A stretch of 64,000 bases of DNA, taken from positions 992,724 to 1,056,723 of the forward strand of contig NZ_LR701493.1 of NCBI RefSeq assembly GCF_902498785.1, in the 5' to 3' direction. The position numbers and the translations under genes are program-made. Each line of letters begins with the position of its first letter. Position 1 is the stretch's first letter. The notes under the pieces are model-generated. The model was not told the origin of the DNA and did no database searches. It worked only from the letters and a program-made list of their open reading frames with translations. Origin of the DNA: Sphingomonas sp. EC-HK361 (GTDB lineage: Bacteria; Pseudomonadota; Alphaproteobacteria; Sphingomonadales; Sphingomonadaceae). This document shows positions 9,153 to 19,102 of the stretch, piece after piece.

Positions 9153-9285
9153 ACATTCAGAGGCATAGGGCGCAGTAGATAACCCGACTTGTTCCTTGGA
9201 CCACCGTGTTGCAAGAGCCGCGACGACGGTGCTTGTCCCGCGGTGGATGCCGGAACAAGTTCGGCATGACGGTTGGAGGCATATG

Positions 9286-10314
9286 ATGGGTTACCGGGTC
9301 GTGGTCGCAGGCGCGACGGGCAATGTCGGGCGCGAGATGGTCAACATCCTCGCCGAGCGCGAGTTTCCCGCCGACGAGATCGCGCTGCTCGCCTCATCGC
9401 GCAGCCAGGGCGACGAGATCGAATATGGCGATACGGGCCGGATGCTGAAGGTCCAGAATATCGAGCATTTCGACCCCGCCGGCTGGGACATCGCGCTGTT
9501 CGCGATCGGCTCCGAAGCGACGAAGGTCTATGCGCCGAAATTCGCTGCGGCCGGCTGCACGGTGATCGACAATTCGTCGCTCTACCGGATGGACCCGGAT
9601 GTGCCGCTGATCGTGCCGGAGGTGAACCCCGACGCGATCGACGGCTACCGCGCCAAGAATATCATCGCGAACCCCAATTGCTCGACCGCGCAGATGGTCG
9701 TCGCGCTGAAGCCGCTGCACGATGCCGCAACGATCAGGCGGGTCGTCGTCGCGACCTATCAGTCGGTGTCGGGCGCGGGGAAGCAGGGGATGGACGAGCT
9801 GTTCGAGCAGAGCCGCAACATCTTCGTCGGCGACCCCGCGACCCCGCAGAAGTTCACCAAGCAGATCGCGTTCAACGTCATTCCCCACATCGACAGCTTC
9901 CTCGACGACGGATCGACCAAGGAAGAGTGGAAGATGGTCGTGGAGACCAAGAAGATCATGGGCGCGAAGATCAAGGTCACCGCGACGTGCGTGCGCGTGC
10001 CGGTGTTCGTCGGGCATAGCGAAGCGATCAACATCGAGTTCGAGGACGAGATCAGCGCCGCGAGGGCCAAGAGCATCCTGCGCGAGGCACCGGGGATCAT
10101 GCTCGTCGACGCCCATGAGGACGGCGGCTACGTGACCCCGATCGAATGCGTCGGCGAGTTCGCGACCTATGTCAGCCGCGTGCGCGAGGACCCGACCGTC
10201 GATAACGGCCTGTCGCTGTGGTGCGTGAGCGACAATCTGCGCAAAGGCGCTGCGCTGAACGCGGTGCAGATCGCGGAACTGCTGGGACGGCGGTATCTGA
10301 AGAAGGCGGCTTGA
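9286..10314 (+). CDS. asd: Aspartate-semialdehyde dehydrogenase
   Basis: NADPH-dependent reduction of aspartyl phosphate to aspartate semialdehyde, the branch point to lysine/diaminopimelate, threonine and methionine. The 342-residue protein shows the Rossmann motif VVVAGATGNVGREM, the phosphate-binding SSRSQG, the catalytic Cys132 in NPNCSTAQM, and YQSVSGAGKQG. The GGAGG at 9275-9279 is better spaced for the ATG at 9286 than for the one at 9283; the upstream frame runs through repeats. Confidence 0.96.
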   Translation: MGYRVVVAGATGNVGREMVNILAEREFPADEIALLASSRSQGDEIEYGDTGRMLKVQNIEHFDPAGWDIALFAIGSEATKVYAPKFAAAGCTVIDNSSLYRMDPDVPLIVPEVNPDAIDGYRAKNIIANPNCSTAQMVVALKPLHDAATIRRVVVATYQSVSGAGKQGMDELFEQSRNIFVGDPATPQKFTKQIAFNVIPHIDSFLDDGSTKEEWKMVVETKKIMGAKIKVTATCVRVPVFVGHSEAINIEFEDEISAARAKSILREAPGIMLVDAHEDGGYVTPIECVGEFATYVSRVREDPTVDNGLSLWCVSDNLRKGAALNAVQIAELLGRRYLKKAA

Positions 10315-10315
10315 G

Positions 10316-10756
10316 GTGACTGTCGCGGGCGGATGCCGGTGCGGTGCGGTCCGCTACGAACTGGCGGTCGATGCCCTGCCGCCGGTCTATGCCTGCCACT
10401 GCCACCAGTGCCAGCGCTGGACGGGAAGCGCCTTCAGCCTCCAAGCGCTCGTGCCGGAGCAGGCATTGTCGATCAGCGGTCCTGTAGAAGTCTACGAGAA
10501 GACGACGGACGACCGCACCTCGACCCAGCGGATTTGCGGCACCTGCCGTTCGCGCCTCTACAACACGAACACCCGTCGGCCCGGTGTTGCCGTTGTCCGG
10601 GCCGGAACACTCGATGATTCCGAGCGTCTGGATTGTCGCGCGCACATCTACATCGCCTATAAACAGGACTGGGTGATCCTGCCCGATGGCATCCCGACAT
10701 TTGAAGAGGCGGCGCCGGCGGCCGAATTCCTGACCATCCTGACGCGCTCCTGGTGA
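10316..10756 (+). CDS. GFA (CENP-V/Gfa-like) zinc protein
   Basis: Member of the glutathione-dependent formaldehyde-activating enzyme family, 146 residues, with a Mss4-like zinc fold. Zinc-binding cysteines are seen in GGCRCGAVRYE, YACHCHQCQRW and CGTCRSRLY. Most family members are not proven formaldehyde enzymes, so no reaction is assigned. It starts with GTG one base after the asd stop, so it is probably on the asd transcript. Confidence 0.85.
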   Translation: MTVAGGCRCGAVRYELAVDALPPVYACHCHQCQRWTGSAFSLQALVPEQALSISGPVEVYEKTTDDRTSTQRICGTCRSRLYNTNTRRPGVAVVRAGTLDDSERLDCRAHIYIAYKQDWVILPDGIPTFEEAAPAAEFLTILTRSW

Positions 10757-10780
10757 ACCTGAATACCTATTCAACTTGGG

Positions 10781-10809
10781 TTGACCAGCCCCGTCGCGGC
10801 GTCCTAAGC
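10781..10809 (+). promoter_or_regulatory. Candidate promoter of the sco genes
   Basis: TTGACC (10781-10786), 17-nt spacer, CTAAGC (10804-10809), 26 bp before the scoA start. This fits the -35 consensus of sphingomonad housekeeping promoters; the -10 match is weak. Confidence 0.35.
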
Positions 10810-10835
10810 GCGCGAGCGATCAGGAGAGATTTGCC

Positions 10836-11555
10836 ATGCAGAAGCTGTATCCCAACGCCGCGGCCGCGCTCGACGGGTTGCTTTTCGATGGGATGACGAT
10901 CTGCGCAGGCGGATTCGGGCTTTGCGGCATTCCCGAGCGGCTGATCGACGCGATCCGCGATGCCGGAACGAAGCAGTTGACGATCGCGAGCAACAACGCC
11001 GGGATCGACGGCGAGGGCCTCGGCAAGCTGCTGCGCACGCGACAGGTAAAGAAGATGATCTCCAGCTATGTCGGCGAGAACAAGGAGTTCGAGCGGCAGT
11101 ATCTGGCGGGCGAACTCGAGGTCGAGTTCTGTCCGCAGGGAACCCTGGCCGAGCGCTGCCGCGCCGGCGGCGCGGGAATCCCGGGCTTTTACACCAGGAC
11201 CGGGGTCGGCACGCAGGTGGCCGAGGGCAAGGAGGTCAAATCCTTCGACGGCGAGGACTATATCCTCGAACGCGGCATCCGCGCCGATCTGGCGATCATC
11301 AAGGGCTGGAAGGCGGATGAGAGCGGCAATCTGATTTTCCGCAAGACGGCGCGCAACTTCAACCAGCCGATGGCGACCGCGGGCAAGGTCTGTGTCGCCG
11401 AGGTCGAAGAGGTCGTGGCGGTCGGCCGCCTCGATCCCGACTGCATCCATCTGCCGGGCATCTATGTGAAGCGGATGATCGTGGGGGCACCTTACGACAA
11501 GAAGATCGAGTTCCGCACCGTGCGCGAGCGAGCGCCCGAACGGGTGGGGGCGTGA
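10836..11555 (+). CDS. scoA: 3-oxoacid (succinyl-CoA) CoA-transferase subunit A
   Basis: Alpha subunit of succinyl-CoA:3-ketoacid CoA-transferase, which moves CoA from succinyl-CoA to acetoacetate or another 3-oxoacid. The 239-residue protein has the family signature GMTICAGGFGLCGIPERLI at the N-terminus and the conserved NNAGIDGEGLGKLL and KSFDGEDYILE segments. AGGAGA precedes the ATG. Its beta subunit is at 12642, but an unrelated phosphatase gene lies between and overlaps scoA by 4 bp. Confidence 0.95.
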   Translation: MQKLYPNAAAALDGLLFDGMTICAGGFGLCGIPERLIDAIRDAGTKQLTIASNNAGIDGEGLGKLLRTRQVKKMISSYVGENKEFERQYLAGELEVEFCPQGTLAERCRAGGAGIPGFYTRTGVGTQVAEGKEVKSFDGEDYILERGIRADLAIIKGWKADESGNLIFRKTARNFNQPMATAGKVCVAEVEEVVAVGRLDPDCIHLPGIYVKRMIVGAPYDKKIEFRTVRERAPERVGA

Positions 11556-12628
11556 GCCGGACCGCGTCGATCGCGCTGCTGCTGGGCGCGGCCTCGCTGA
11601 CCGGCGGCTGCGTCGCGGCAGCGATTCCCGTCGCGGCGGGCGGGGTCATCGCGAAGAACAAGATCGGCAAGCGGGACCGTGACGCACCGCGCAAGCCGAC
11701 CCGCGAGGAACGCCGGGCAGCGGCGGCGCTACCGGCACTGGGCGGCACTGCGCAGCCGGGCCAGATTTATCGCGGCAACCTGCCGCCGCCTTCGGGTGTT
11801 GCGGCAGCTCCTGCGCCGGCTTCAGCGCGCGGCCCCTCAGTGCCCGCGGGGATGCAGTATCTCTACGGCTCGGGCGAGGCGACGGCGGCGAGCCTGCAGG
11901 CCTATCTCGCGCTCAACGACTGGATGGTCGCGAAGGCGACCGCCCGGCGCATCGGCGACAAGGTCGATTCGGTCGTGCTTGCGCCCGGCGCGACGCTCGC
12001 CAGCCCGCGTTTCCTGCCGTGCGGGGACAAGCCGCTGGCGGTGGTGCTCGACGTCGACGAAACGTCGCTGCTGAACCTCGGTTACGAGGCCGACGACAGC
12101 CAGCGCGGCACGGGATATGATGCGCAGCGCTGGGATGCGTGGGAGAAGACCGGGGGGAACGCCGTAGCGGCGGTGCCGGGCGTCCTGGAAGCCAAGGCCG
12201 TCGCGGATTCGGTAGGGGTGACCTTCGTCTACAATTCCAATCGCGCAGCGGCGAATGCCGGGCAGACGGCGGCGACCTTGACCCGCGCCGGCCTTGGCCC
12301 CGCTGCGCATGGCAGCACGCTCTGGTTGCAGGGCGATGTAGGCGGCGGCAGCGGCAAGGACGCGCGCCGCGCCGCGATCGCGGACAAATACTGCGTTATC
12401 GCGATGGTCGGCGATCAGCTCGGCGATTTCAGCGACCTGTTCAACGCGCCCGGCGAAGGCCCCCAGGCGCGGCGCGCGTTCGCAGCGTCGAAGGCCCTGA
12501 AGACGATCTGGGGACATGGCTGGTTCGTCCTGCCCAACCCGGTCTACGGCACCGCGCTGAAGGGCGGGCTCGACGACGTTTTCCCGGCGGACAAGCGTTG
12601 GTCCCCGACCGCCGCTGCGACGAAGTAA
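11552..12628 (+). CDS. HAD acid phosphatase lipoprotein (class B/e(P4)-like)
   Basis: Predicted exported acid phosphatase or 5'-nucleotidase of the HAD IIIB group, 358 residues. An N-terminal signal ends at LTGG-Cys20, a relaxed lipobox, followed by a Pro/Ala-rich linker to about residue 100. The catalytic motif is [16 protein letters not shown] (DxDxT), with FVYNSNR as the motif-II region and a late GDQLGDFSD with the acidic motif. The GTG start overlaps the scoA stop (GTGA). It is an odd insertion between the two subunit genes of one enzyme; a membrane nucleotidase has no evident role in CoA transfer. Confidence 0.85.
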   Translation: MSRTASIALLLGAASLTGGCVAAAIPVAAGGVIAKNKIGKRDRDAPRKPTREERRAAAALPALGGTAQPGQIYRGNLPPPSGVAAAPAPASARGPSVPAGMQYLYGSGEATAASLQAYLALNDWMVAKATARRIGDKVDSVVLAPGATLASPRFLPCGDKPLAVVLDVDETSLLNLGYEADDSQRGTGYDAQRWDAWEKTGGNAVAAVPGVLEAKAVADSVGVTFVYNSNRAAANAGQTAATLTRAGLGPAAHGSTLWLQGDVGGGSGKDARRAAIADKYCVIAMVGDQLGDFSDLFNAPGEGPQARRAFAASKALKTIWGHGWFVLPNPVYGTALKGGLDDVFPADKRWSPTAAATK

Positions 12629-12641
12629 GAAGGAACGAGAT

Positions 12642-13277
12642 ATGGCTTGGGATCGCAACCAGATGGCGGCGCGCGCCGCGAAGGAACTGCGCGACGGCTT
12701 TTACGTGAATCTGGGCATCGGCATCCCGACGCTCGTCGCGAACAACATTCCGGACGGCATGACGGTGACGCTGCAGTCGGAGAACGGGATGCTCGGCATC
12801 GGGCCGTTTCCCTATGACGACGAGGTCGACCCCGATCTCATCAACGCCGGCAAGCAGACGATCAGCGAGCTGCCGCAATCGGCATATTTCTCCAGCGCCG
12901 ACAGCTTCGCGATGATCCGCGGCGGGCATATCGACCTGACCGTGCTCGGCGCGATGGAAGTCGCCGAGAATGGAGATATCGCGAACTGGATGATCCCCGG
13001 CAAGATGATCAAGGGCATGGGCGGCGCGATGGATCTCGTCGCGGGGGTGAAGAAGATCATCGTCGTGATGGAGCACACGTCCAAGAACGGCGACCCGAAG
13101 TTCATCCCGGCCTGCACCCTGCCGCTGACCGGCAAGAATGTGGTCGACATGATCGTGACCGATCTCGCGGTGTTTCAGCGCCCCGATCATGCGAGTCCGT
13201 TCCGGCTCATCGAGCTGGCACCCGGGGTGACGGCGGACGAGGTCGCCGCAAAGACGACGGCGCATTACCAGGCCTGA
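12642..13277 (+). CDS. scoB: 3-oxoacid CoA-transferase subunit B
   Basis: Beta subunit of the succinyl-CoA:3-ketoacid CoA-transferase. 211 residues, with the invariant GIGIPTLV and SENGMLGIG motifs; Glu47 in the latter is the residue that forms the glutamyl-CoA thioester. GTMDL-type substrate contacts correspond to [11 protein letters not shown]. It is preceded by AAGGAACGAGAT and follows the phosphatase gene by 13 bp. The following esterase starts within its stop codon. Confidence 0.95.
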   Translation: MAWDRNQMAARAAKELRDGFYVNLGIGIPTLVANNIPDGMTVTLQSENGMLGIGPFPYDDEVDPDLINAGKQTISELPQSAYFSSADSFAMIRGGHIDLTVLGAMEVAENGDIANWMIPGKMIKGMGGAMDLVAGVKKIIVVMEHTSKNGDPKFIPACTLPLTGKNVVDMIVTDLAVFQRPDHASPFRLIELAPGVTADEVAAKTTAHYQA

Positions 13278-14188
13278 TGCGCCAGCTGGCGATCATCGCG
13301 GCGGTGATCGCCATTCTGGTCGGCGCGACCGCCTATTCGGCGGGGCCGGGGATGCTGAGTCTCCTCGACGGCCTGATGGGCGGCGGGCGCGGGACGGCGC
13401 GGGTCGGGACCGGCATCGCGTTCGGGACGCACGGGCAGAAGCTGGACGTGTGGCGGCCATCGGGCGGGCCGCGCACAAATCTGCCGGTGTTGATCTTCTG
13501 GTATGGCGGCGGGTGGGCGCACGGGACGCGGGACGAATATGCGTTCGCGGCGCGGGCCTATGCGAAGAACGGGTTCGTCGTCGTGATGCCCGACTATCGC
13601 AAGGTGCCGGAGGTGCGGTTTCCCGCGTTTCTTCAGGACGGCGCGGAAGCGGTAAGGTGGACGCGCGATCATATCGCGGAGTTCGGTGGTGACCGCGACA
13701 CGCTAGCCGTCGCGGGGCATTCGGCGGGCGCCTATACGGTCGCGATGCTGGCGCTCGACCAGCGCTGGCTGCGTGCCGAGGGCGTCGATCCGGGGATTAT
13801 CAAGGCAGCGGTCGGGCTGTGCGGGCCGTATGACTTTTACCCCTTCACAGCCAAGCGCGCGATCGATGCGTTTCAGGGCGCGGCCGATCCGGTGACGACG
13901 CAGCCCATCCACTTCGCCCGCGCCGACGCGCCGCCGATGCTGCTCGTGTCCGCGGGAAACGACACGCAGGTCAAAGCGCACAACGCGAACAATCTGACCG
14001 CACGACTGAAGGCGCTGGGCGCGCCGGTTACGCATATCGACTACCCGGGCCTCAGCCACGAGAATGTCGCGATGGCGCTATCCAAGCCCTTCCGCGGCAA
14101 GGCGCCGGTGCTCGCCAACAGCGTCGCGTTCATCAAGGCCGCGCTGGCGCGTGCGCCGTCTCCGGCATCGCAAGCCAATACAAGATAA
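13277..14188 (+). CDS. Alpha/beta hydrolase (carboxylesterase, HSL/BD-FAE-like)
   Basis: Predicted esterase, 303 residues. An N-terminal hydrophobic stretch ([23 protein letters not shown]) suggests a signal anchor or export signal. The oxyanion motif is WYGGGWAHGT, with Tyr in place of the usual His of HGGGW; the nucleophile elbow is GHSAGAY, the acid is probably in SAGNDTQV and the histidine in YPGLSHENV. Its ATG uses the A of the scoB stop (TGATG), so translation is likely coupled. The last 56 bp overlap the 3' end of the convergent MFS gene. Confidence 0.85.
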   Translation: MRQLAIIAAVIAILVGATAYSAGPGMLSLLDGLMGGGRGTARVGTGIAFGTHGQKLDVWRPSGGPRTNLPVLIFWYGGGWAHGTRDEYAFAARAYAKNGFVVVMPDYRKVPEVRFPAFLQDGAEAVRWTRDHIAEFGGDRDTLAVAGHSAGAYTVAMLALDQRWLRAEGVDPGIIKAAVGLCGPYDFYPFTAKRAIDAFQGAADPVTTQPIHFARADAPPMLLVSAGNDTQVKAHNANNLTARLKALGAPVTHIDYPGLSHENVAMALSKPFRGKAPVLANSVAFIKAALARAPSPASQANTR

Positions 14189-15374
14189 ATGCCGCCGCGC
14201 CGATCGCGGCGAGCGTCAGGAACGCCGGCGTGTAGCCAGCCCAGACGATGATCCCGCCCGCCACCGTCGTGCTCAGCGCACCGCCGAGGCCCTGAATCGT
14301 CGCCGCCACGCCTTGCGCCGCGTTGAATCGCCCGGTGCCGCGCATGATCGCGGCGATCACCACCGGGAACAGCGCCCCGAAAATGCCCGCGCCGATGCCG
14401 TCGAGCAGCTGGACGCCGAGCAGCCAGATCGGCGCGTCCGACAGCGTGTAGAGGATGCCGCGCGCGACGAGCACTGCGAACCCGAACAGCATGATCGGCT
14501 TGTGACCCCACGCATCGGCATAGCGCCCGACGACGATCGCGGTCGGCACCATCACCAGTTGCGCGCCGACGATGCACGCAGCGACCAGCGACGTCGCCTG
14601 CCCGCTGCCGACGCTCTTCGCGAGCGCCTGGCCGACCGATGGCAGCATCGCGGCGTTGGCGAGGTGGAAGAGGAAGGCGCTGCCTGCGAAGACGGCGAGC
14701 GCGGGAGAACGGCGGAGCGTGCCGATAAATGAGGTATCGGCCGCCTTGGCCGCCTCGCCTTCGGGACAACCGCGCGCGACGTCGTGGTCTATCGCGCGCG
14801 GATCGATGCGCAGGATCGCGACGATGCTGAGCGCGGCGAGTGCGCCCATCAGCCAGAAGACGACGACCGGCCCGAGTTTCCATGCGAGCAGCCCGGCGAG
14901 TGCTGCGGATATGGCGTTGCCGGCATGGTTCCAAGCCTCGTTCCGGCCGACACGCCGGGTAAACATGCGCGGGCCGACGATGCCGAGCGTGATCGCCGCA
15001 ATGCCCGGCGCGAAGACGGCACCTGCGACCGCGGCGATGGACTGGCTGAGCGTGACCGCGGTGAAGCCGCTGACTGCAGGCAGCGCCACCGAAGCCAGTG
15101 TGACGGCGAGCGCTGCTGCAACCAGGAGCGCGCGCTTTGCCCGGATTCGATCGACGAGAACGCCCGCCGGTGTCGTCGCGAGCAACCCCGCGATACCGGC
15201 GATCGTCATGACCAGCCCGGCGGTCGCCTCGTTCCAGCCATGGGTCGGCCCGCGCACCGAAACGAGGTAGATGGCCAGATAGGGGCCAAGCCCGTCGCGT
15301 ACATCGGCCAGAAAGAAGTTCGTCGCGTCGAGCGCGCGCCGGCTGGCCTGGGGGGGTGGGTGCGGCGCGTGCAT
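14133..15374 (-). CDS. MFS transporter
   Basis: Major facilitator carrier of about 413 residues with twelve predicted membrane helices. It begins DATNFFLADVRDGLGPYLAIYL, a start typical of a small group of MFS proteins related to sugar or drug transporters, and contains GVLVDRIRAKRALL as loop 2-3 (motif A) and a second-half copy GRYADAWGHKPIM. Substrate unknown. The Met at 15374 is chosen because the longer frame adds a hydrophilic leader into the leuC promoter region. The 149-bp gap to leuC must contain both divergent promoters; I see no clear boxes there. Confidence 0.85.
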   Translation of the reverse strand: MHAPHPPPQASRRALDATNFFLADVRDGLGPYLAIYLVSVRGPTHGWNEATAGLVMTIAGIAGLLATTPAGVLVDRIRAKRALLVAAALAVTLASVALPAVSGFTAVTLSQSIAAVAGAVFAPGIAAITLGIVGPRMFTRRVGRNEAWNHAGNAISAALAGLLAWKLGPVVVFWLMGALAALSIVAILRIDPRAIDHDVARGCPEGEAAKAADTSFIGTLRRSPALAVFAGSAFLFHLANAAMLPSVGQALAKSVGSGQATSLVAACIVGAQLVMVPTAIVVGRYADAWGHKPIMLFGFAVLVARGILYTLSDAPIWLLGVQLLDGIGAGIFGALFPVVIAAIMRGTGRFNAAQGVAATIQGLGGALSTTVAGGIIVWAGYTPAFLTLAAIGAAAFILYWLAMPETAHAPARP

Positions 15375-15523
15375 GATGTGGTTCCATCGAAAGCCTCGCG
15401 TCCAACGCCGCTCCGCAACGATGGGTCCGGATCGATTATGATCTATGAGATAGTCCCGGCTGCCCGCGCAATAAACGGAGCGCGTGACTTTGCGTGCGTG
15501 AAACAATCCGCTAGGGCGAGCCA

Positions 15524-16954
15524 ATGGCCAGTCGACCGCTCACCCTGTACGAAAAAATCTGGGCCGCTCATGTGGTGGAGCGGCGCGAGGACGGCACCTG
15601 CCTGATCTATATCGATCGTCACCTCGTCCATGAAGTGACGAGTCCGCAGGCGTTCGAGGGGCTGCGCGTTGCCGGGCGCAGAGTGCGGCGGCCCAATCTG
15701 ACGCTGGCGGTGCCCGACCATAATCTGCCGACAACCGCGCGTGTCGATGCAGCGGGGCGCGAGCTGCCGATCGCCGACCGCGAGAGCGCAGCGCAACTGG
15801 AGGCACTGCGGCACAACGTTGCCGAATTCGAAGTGCCCTATATCGACGCGCTCGCGGCCGAGCAGGGGATCGTCCATGTCGTCGGGCCGGAGCAGGGTTT
15901 TACGCTGCCGGGGACCACTTTGGTCTGCGGCGACAGCCATACATCGGCACACGGCGCGCTTGGGGCGCTCGCCTTCGGAATCGGGACTAGCGAGGTCGAG
16001 CATGTGCTCGCAACGCAGACGCTGCTGCTGACCCAGTCGAGGACGATGGAGGTGCGCGTCGACGGCACGCTGGGGTTCGGGGTGAGCCCCAAGGACGTCA
16101 TTCTCGCGATCATCGGCAAGATCGGCGCGTCGGGCGGCACCGGCTATGTCATCGAATATACCGGCGAGGTCATTCGCAAGATGTCGATCGAGGGGCGGCT
16201 GACGGTCGCCAACATGTCGATTGAGGGCGGCGCGCGGGCCGGGCTGATCGCGCCCGATGAGACGACCTTTGCCTATCTGAAAGGCCGCCCGATGGCGCCG
16301 AAGGGCGCCGATTGGGACAAGGCGGTCGCGTGGTGGCGCACGCTGCCGAGCGACGCTGGCGCGCGCTACGACCGCACGGTGACGCTGGATGCGAGCGAGA
16401 TCGCGCCGTCACTCACTTGGGGAACCAGCCCCGAAGACGTCGTGCCGATCACCGGGAGCGTGCCTGATCCGGAGAGTTTCGCCGATCCTGCCAAGCAGGC
16501 GGCGGCGCGCAAGTCACTCGACTATATGGGCCTGACGCCGGGGATGCGGATGGAGGATGTGGGTGTGCAACACGTCTTTATCGGCAGTTGCACCAACAGC
16601 CGGATCGAGGATCTTCGCGCAGCGGCGCGGGTGGCTGACGGGCGTCATGTGGCGGACGGGGTGCGCGCGCTCGTCGTGCCGGGGTCCGGGCTGGTGAAAC
16701 GACAGGCCGAAGCGGAAGGGCTGGATCGCATTTTCACCTCGGCAGGGTTCGAGTGGCGCGAGCCAGGGTGCTCGATGTGCCTGGCGATGAATCCGGATAA
16801 GGTGCCGCCGGGCGAACGCTGCGCTTCCACCTCGAATCGAAATTTTGTAGGACGGCAGGGACCGGGGGCGCGGACCCACCTGGTTTCGCCCGCAATGGCT
16901 GCCGCGGCGGCGGTCACGGGGCGGTTGAGCGATGTCCGCACGTTGATGCGTTAA
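15524..16954 (+). CDS. leuC: 3-isopropylmalate dehydratase large subunit
   Basis: Catalytic [4Fe-4S] subunit of isopropylmalate isomerase in leucine biosynthesis. The 476-residue protein matches the family throughout: [10 protein letters not shown] start, [32 protein letters not shown], and the cluster-ligand motifs [13 protein letters not shown] and [11 protein letters not shown] (three cysteines). The C-terminus [19 protein letters not shown] is intact. Its partner leuD is 149 bp downstream with a tiny ORF between. Confidence 0.98.
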   Translation: MASRPLTLYEKIWAAHVVERREDGTCLIYIDRHLVHEVTSPQAFEGLRVAGRRVRRPNLTLAVPDHNLPTTARVDAAGRELPIADRESAAQLEALRHNVAEFEVPYIDALAAEQGIVHVVGPEQGFTLPGTTLVCGDSHTSAHGALGALAFGIGTSEVEHVLATQTLLLTQSRTMEVRVDGTLGFGVSPKDVILAIIGKIGASGGTGYVIEYTGEVIRKMSIEGRLTVANMSIEGGARAGLIAPDETTFAYLKGRPMAPKGADWDKAVAWWRTLPSDAGARYDRTVTLDASEIAPSLTWGTSPEDVVPITGSVPDPESFADPAKQAAARKSLDYMGLTPGMRMEDVGVQHVFIGSCTNSRIEDLRAAARVADGRHVADGVRALVVPGSGLVKRQAEAEGLDRIFTSAGFEWREPGCSMCLAMNPDKVPPGERCASTSNRNFVGRQGPGARTHLVSPAMAAAAAVTGRLSDVRTLMR

Positions 16955-16975
16955 CCATAAAAGGGGTCGGGGCAC

Positions 16976-17077
16976 ATGAAGCGGATACTTATCTTGCTGG
17001 TGGCAGGATCCATCGTAAGCGGCATCGCCGCCTATGCGGCGATCGCGCGGCCGGCGGAGACCATCGCGCGGCGCTGA
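16976..17077 (+). CDS. 33-residue single-span membrane peptide between leuC and leuD
   Basis: The ORF reads [20 protein letters not shown] followed by [13 protein letters not shown]. It is a basic start, one hydrophobic helix of about 20 residues and a basic tail, consistent with a small inner-membrane protein. AAGGGG with GGGG lie 6-12 bases before the ATG, it starts 21 bp after leuC and ends 25 bp before leuD. Its position inside a biosynthetic operon suggests a translated small ORF rather than chance, but I know of no characterised homolog. Confidence 0.55.
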   Translation: MKRILILLVAGSIVSGIAAYAAIARPAETIARR

Positions 17078-17102
17078 TGCGCTGCCCATCCAAGGACGAC
17101 GA

Positions 17103-17732
17103 ATGCAGCCTGCCACCACCGTGTCGGGGCGCGCCTATCCGTGGGGCGCCAAGAATGTCGACACCGACGTCATCATCCCCGCGCACTGGCTGAAGACGAT
17201 CGCGCGGTCGGGGCTTGGCAAGGGCGCGTTCGAGACGGTGCGAGCGCAGGAGGGCAACATCTTCAACGATCCGCGCTACGCGGGTGCGCCGATCCTGATC
17301 GCGGGCGACAATTTCGGTTGCGGATCGAGCCGCGAGCATGCCGCCTGGGCGCTCGCCGATATGGGGGTGAAGGCGGTGATCGCGCCGTCCTTTTCCGACA
17401 TCTTTTCGGGCAACGCCTTCAAGAACGGCATCGTCGCGGTCGTGCTGCCGCAGGATCAGGTCGACCGGTTGCTGGAGGTCGCGCGTGACCATCCTGTGAC
17501 GATCGATCTGGAGACGATGACCGTGACGACGCCGTTCCAGGACCGCTTCGTCTTCGAACTCGACGCGTTTCGGCGGCAATGCCTGATGGAAGGGCTGGAC
17601 GAAGTGGGGCTGACGCTGGCAAGGGATACCGCGATTTCGAATTACGAGGCGATCGCCGACGAGCATCGCCCGTGGATCAGCGGAGGAAGCCGGAATGCGA
17701 GCGTTGTTGTCGAAGGCGCCGGGCGGACCTGA
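17103..17732 (+). CDS. leuD: 3-isopropylmalate dehydratase small subunit
   Basis: Swivelling-domain subunit of isopropylmalate isomerase, 209 residues. Motifs are [31 protein letters not shown] (substrate-binding serine loop) and [14 protein letters not shown]. The ATG at 17103 has AGGA 7 bases upstream and gives the normal length; an upstream in-frame Met would overlap the small ORF. The last 38 bp overlap the beginning of the following MDR gene. Confidence 0.97.
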   Translation: MQPATTVSGRAYPWGAKNVDTDVIIPAHWLKTIARSGLGKGAFETVRAQEGNIFNDPRYAGAPILIAGDNFGCGSSREHAAWALADMGVKAVIAPSFSDIFSGNAFKNGIVAVVLPQDQVDRLLEVARDHPVTIDLETMTVTTPFQDRFVFELDAFRRQCLMEGLDEVGLTLARDTAISNYEAIADEHRPWISGGSRNASVVVEGAGRT

Positions 17733-18696
17733 AACACTAACCATCGACGAAATGCCCGATCCGGTGGCGGGGGCGGGCGAGGTCGTGGTCGCGGTGAAGG
17801 CGTGCGCGATCAACTATCCCGATGTGCTGGTGATCGAGGACAAATACCAGTTCCGCCCGCAGCGGCCTTTCGCGCCGGGCGGGGAGATATCGGGCGTTGT
17901 CGAAAGCGTTGGCGAGGGCGTGACGGAGTTTGCACCGGGCGACCGCGTGATGTGCAACACATCGATGAACGGCCTGTCCGAGCGCGTCGTCGTGCGCGAG
18001 GCGGCGCTGTACCGCCTGCCCGACGGACGGACGTTCGAGGAAGGCGCGTCGCTATTGCTGACGTATGGCACGACGATCCATGCGTTGATCGATCGCGGGC
18101 ATCTGAAAGAGGGCGATACGCTGCTGGTGCTCGGCGCGGCCGGCGGCGTTGGTCTGGCGGCGATCGAACTGGGCAAGGCGTTCGGCGCACGCGTCGTCGC
18201 CGCGGTATCGTCCGACGAGAAGGCGGCGGCCGCGCGCGAGGCGGGGGCGGACGAAACGATCGTCTATGCCCGTGCGCCCTTCGACAAGGATCAGTCGAAG
18301 GCGCTGGCCGAGCAGTTCAAGGCGGCGGCCGGCAAGGAAGGGTATCAGGTCATCTACGATCCCGTCGGCGGCGATTATGCCGAACCGGCGCTGCGGTCGA
18401 TCGGCTGGGAAGGACGGTATCTCGTCGTCGGCTTCCCGGCCGGCATCCCGAAGCTACCGCTCAACCTGACCTTGCTGAAGAGCTGTGATGTGTGCGGGGT
18501 GTTCTGGGGCGCGTTCGCGGCGCGCGATCCGGAAGGAAACCGCGCACATATCGATCACCTTTTCCGGCTCTGGGCGGACGGCAAGATCGCCCCGCGGGTG
18601 ACCGAGGTGTTTCCGTTCAACCGCGGCGGCGATGCGATCGCCAAGATGGCGGCGCGCGGCGCCATCGGGAAGCTGGTGGTGCGGGTTGCCGATTGA
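17695..18696 (+). CDS. NADPH:quinone oxidoreductase family MDR protein
   Basis: Zinc-free medium-chain dehydrogenase/reductase of 333 residues. It opens with the GroES-like domain ([29 protein letters not shown]) and has the nucleotide-binding [19 protein letters not shown]. The catalytic-zinc cysteines of alcohol dehydrogenases are absent, and NYPDVL is characteristic of quinone oxidoreductase or enoyl reductase types. GGAGGAAGCCGGAATG gives a good ribosome binding site within leuD. The physiological substrate is unknown. Confidence 0.88.
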   Translation: MRALLSKAPGGPETLTIDEMPDPVAGAGEVVVAVKACAINYPDVLVIEDKYQFRPQRPFAPGGEISGVVESVGEGVTEFAPGDRVMCNTSMNGLSERVVVREAALYRLPDGRTFEEGASLLLTYGTTIHALIDRGHLKEGDTLLVLGAAGGVGLAAIELGKAFGARVVAAVSSDEKAAAAREAGADETIVYARAPFDKDQSKALAEQFKAAAGKEGYQVIYDPVGGDYAEPALRSIGWEGRYLVVGFPAGIPKLPLNLTLLKSCDVCGVFWGAFAARDPEGNRAHIDHLFRLWADGKIAPRVTEVFPFNRGGDAIAKMAARGAIGKLVVRVAD

Positions 18697-18766
18697 TTCC
18701 CATTGATCCGTTGCGCGGGGTGACGGTGCGCTCTATCTCGCTGGTGAAACGAACTCTGGAGCGAGC

Positions 18767-19090
18767 ATGACCACCTTCGACGACCGCGAACGCGCCTTTG
18801 AGACCAAGTTCGCGCGCGACGAGGAAATGGCCTTTCGCGTCACCGCGCGCCGCAACCGCCTGCTCGGCCAGTGGGCGGCCGGGCTGATGAAGCTGACGCC
18901 AGAAGAAGCGGACGCTTATGCGAAGGCGGTCGTCCACGCCGAGTTCGAGGAAGCGGGCGACGAGGACGTGATCCGCAAGCTCGTGGGCGATCTGACCGCG
19001 GCCGGTGTCGATATCGACGATGCGCGGGTGCGCGTGGCGCTTGACGAGCAGATGGTCGAGGCGCGCCGTCAGCTCATGCAGTCGGAGTAA
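18767..19090 (+). CDS. DUF1476 protein (F1-ATPase inhibitor zeta subunit)
   Basis: 107 residues matching DUF1476. In Paracoccus this family is the zeta subunit, which blocks ATP hydrolysis by F1. The N-terminus MTTFDDRERAFETKFARDEE is the inhibitory segment, followed by a four-helix bundle beginning RRNRLLGQWAAGLM. The start has GGAGCG upstream. The genes following it (BolA, Grx4) are the usual alphaproteobacterial neighbours. Confidence 0.92.
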   Translation: MTTFDDRERAFETKFARDEEMAFRVTARRNRLLGQWAAGLMKLTPEEADAYAKAVVHAEFEEAGDEDVIRKLVGDLTAAGVDIDDARVRVALDEQMVEARRQLMQSE

Positions 19091-19102
19091 CCCAAGGTGC
19101 CG

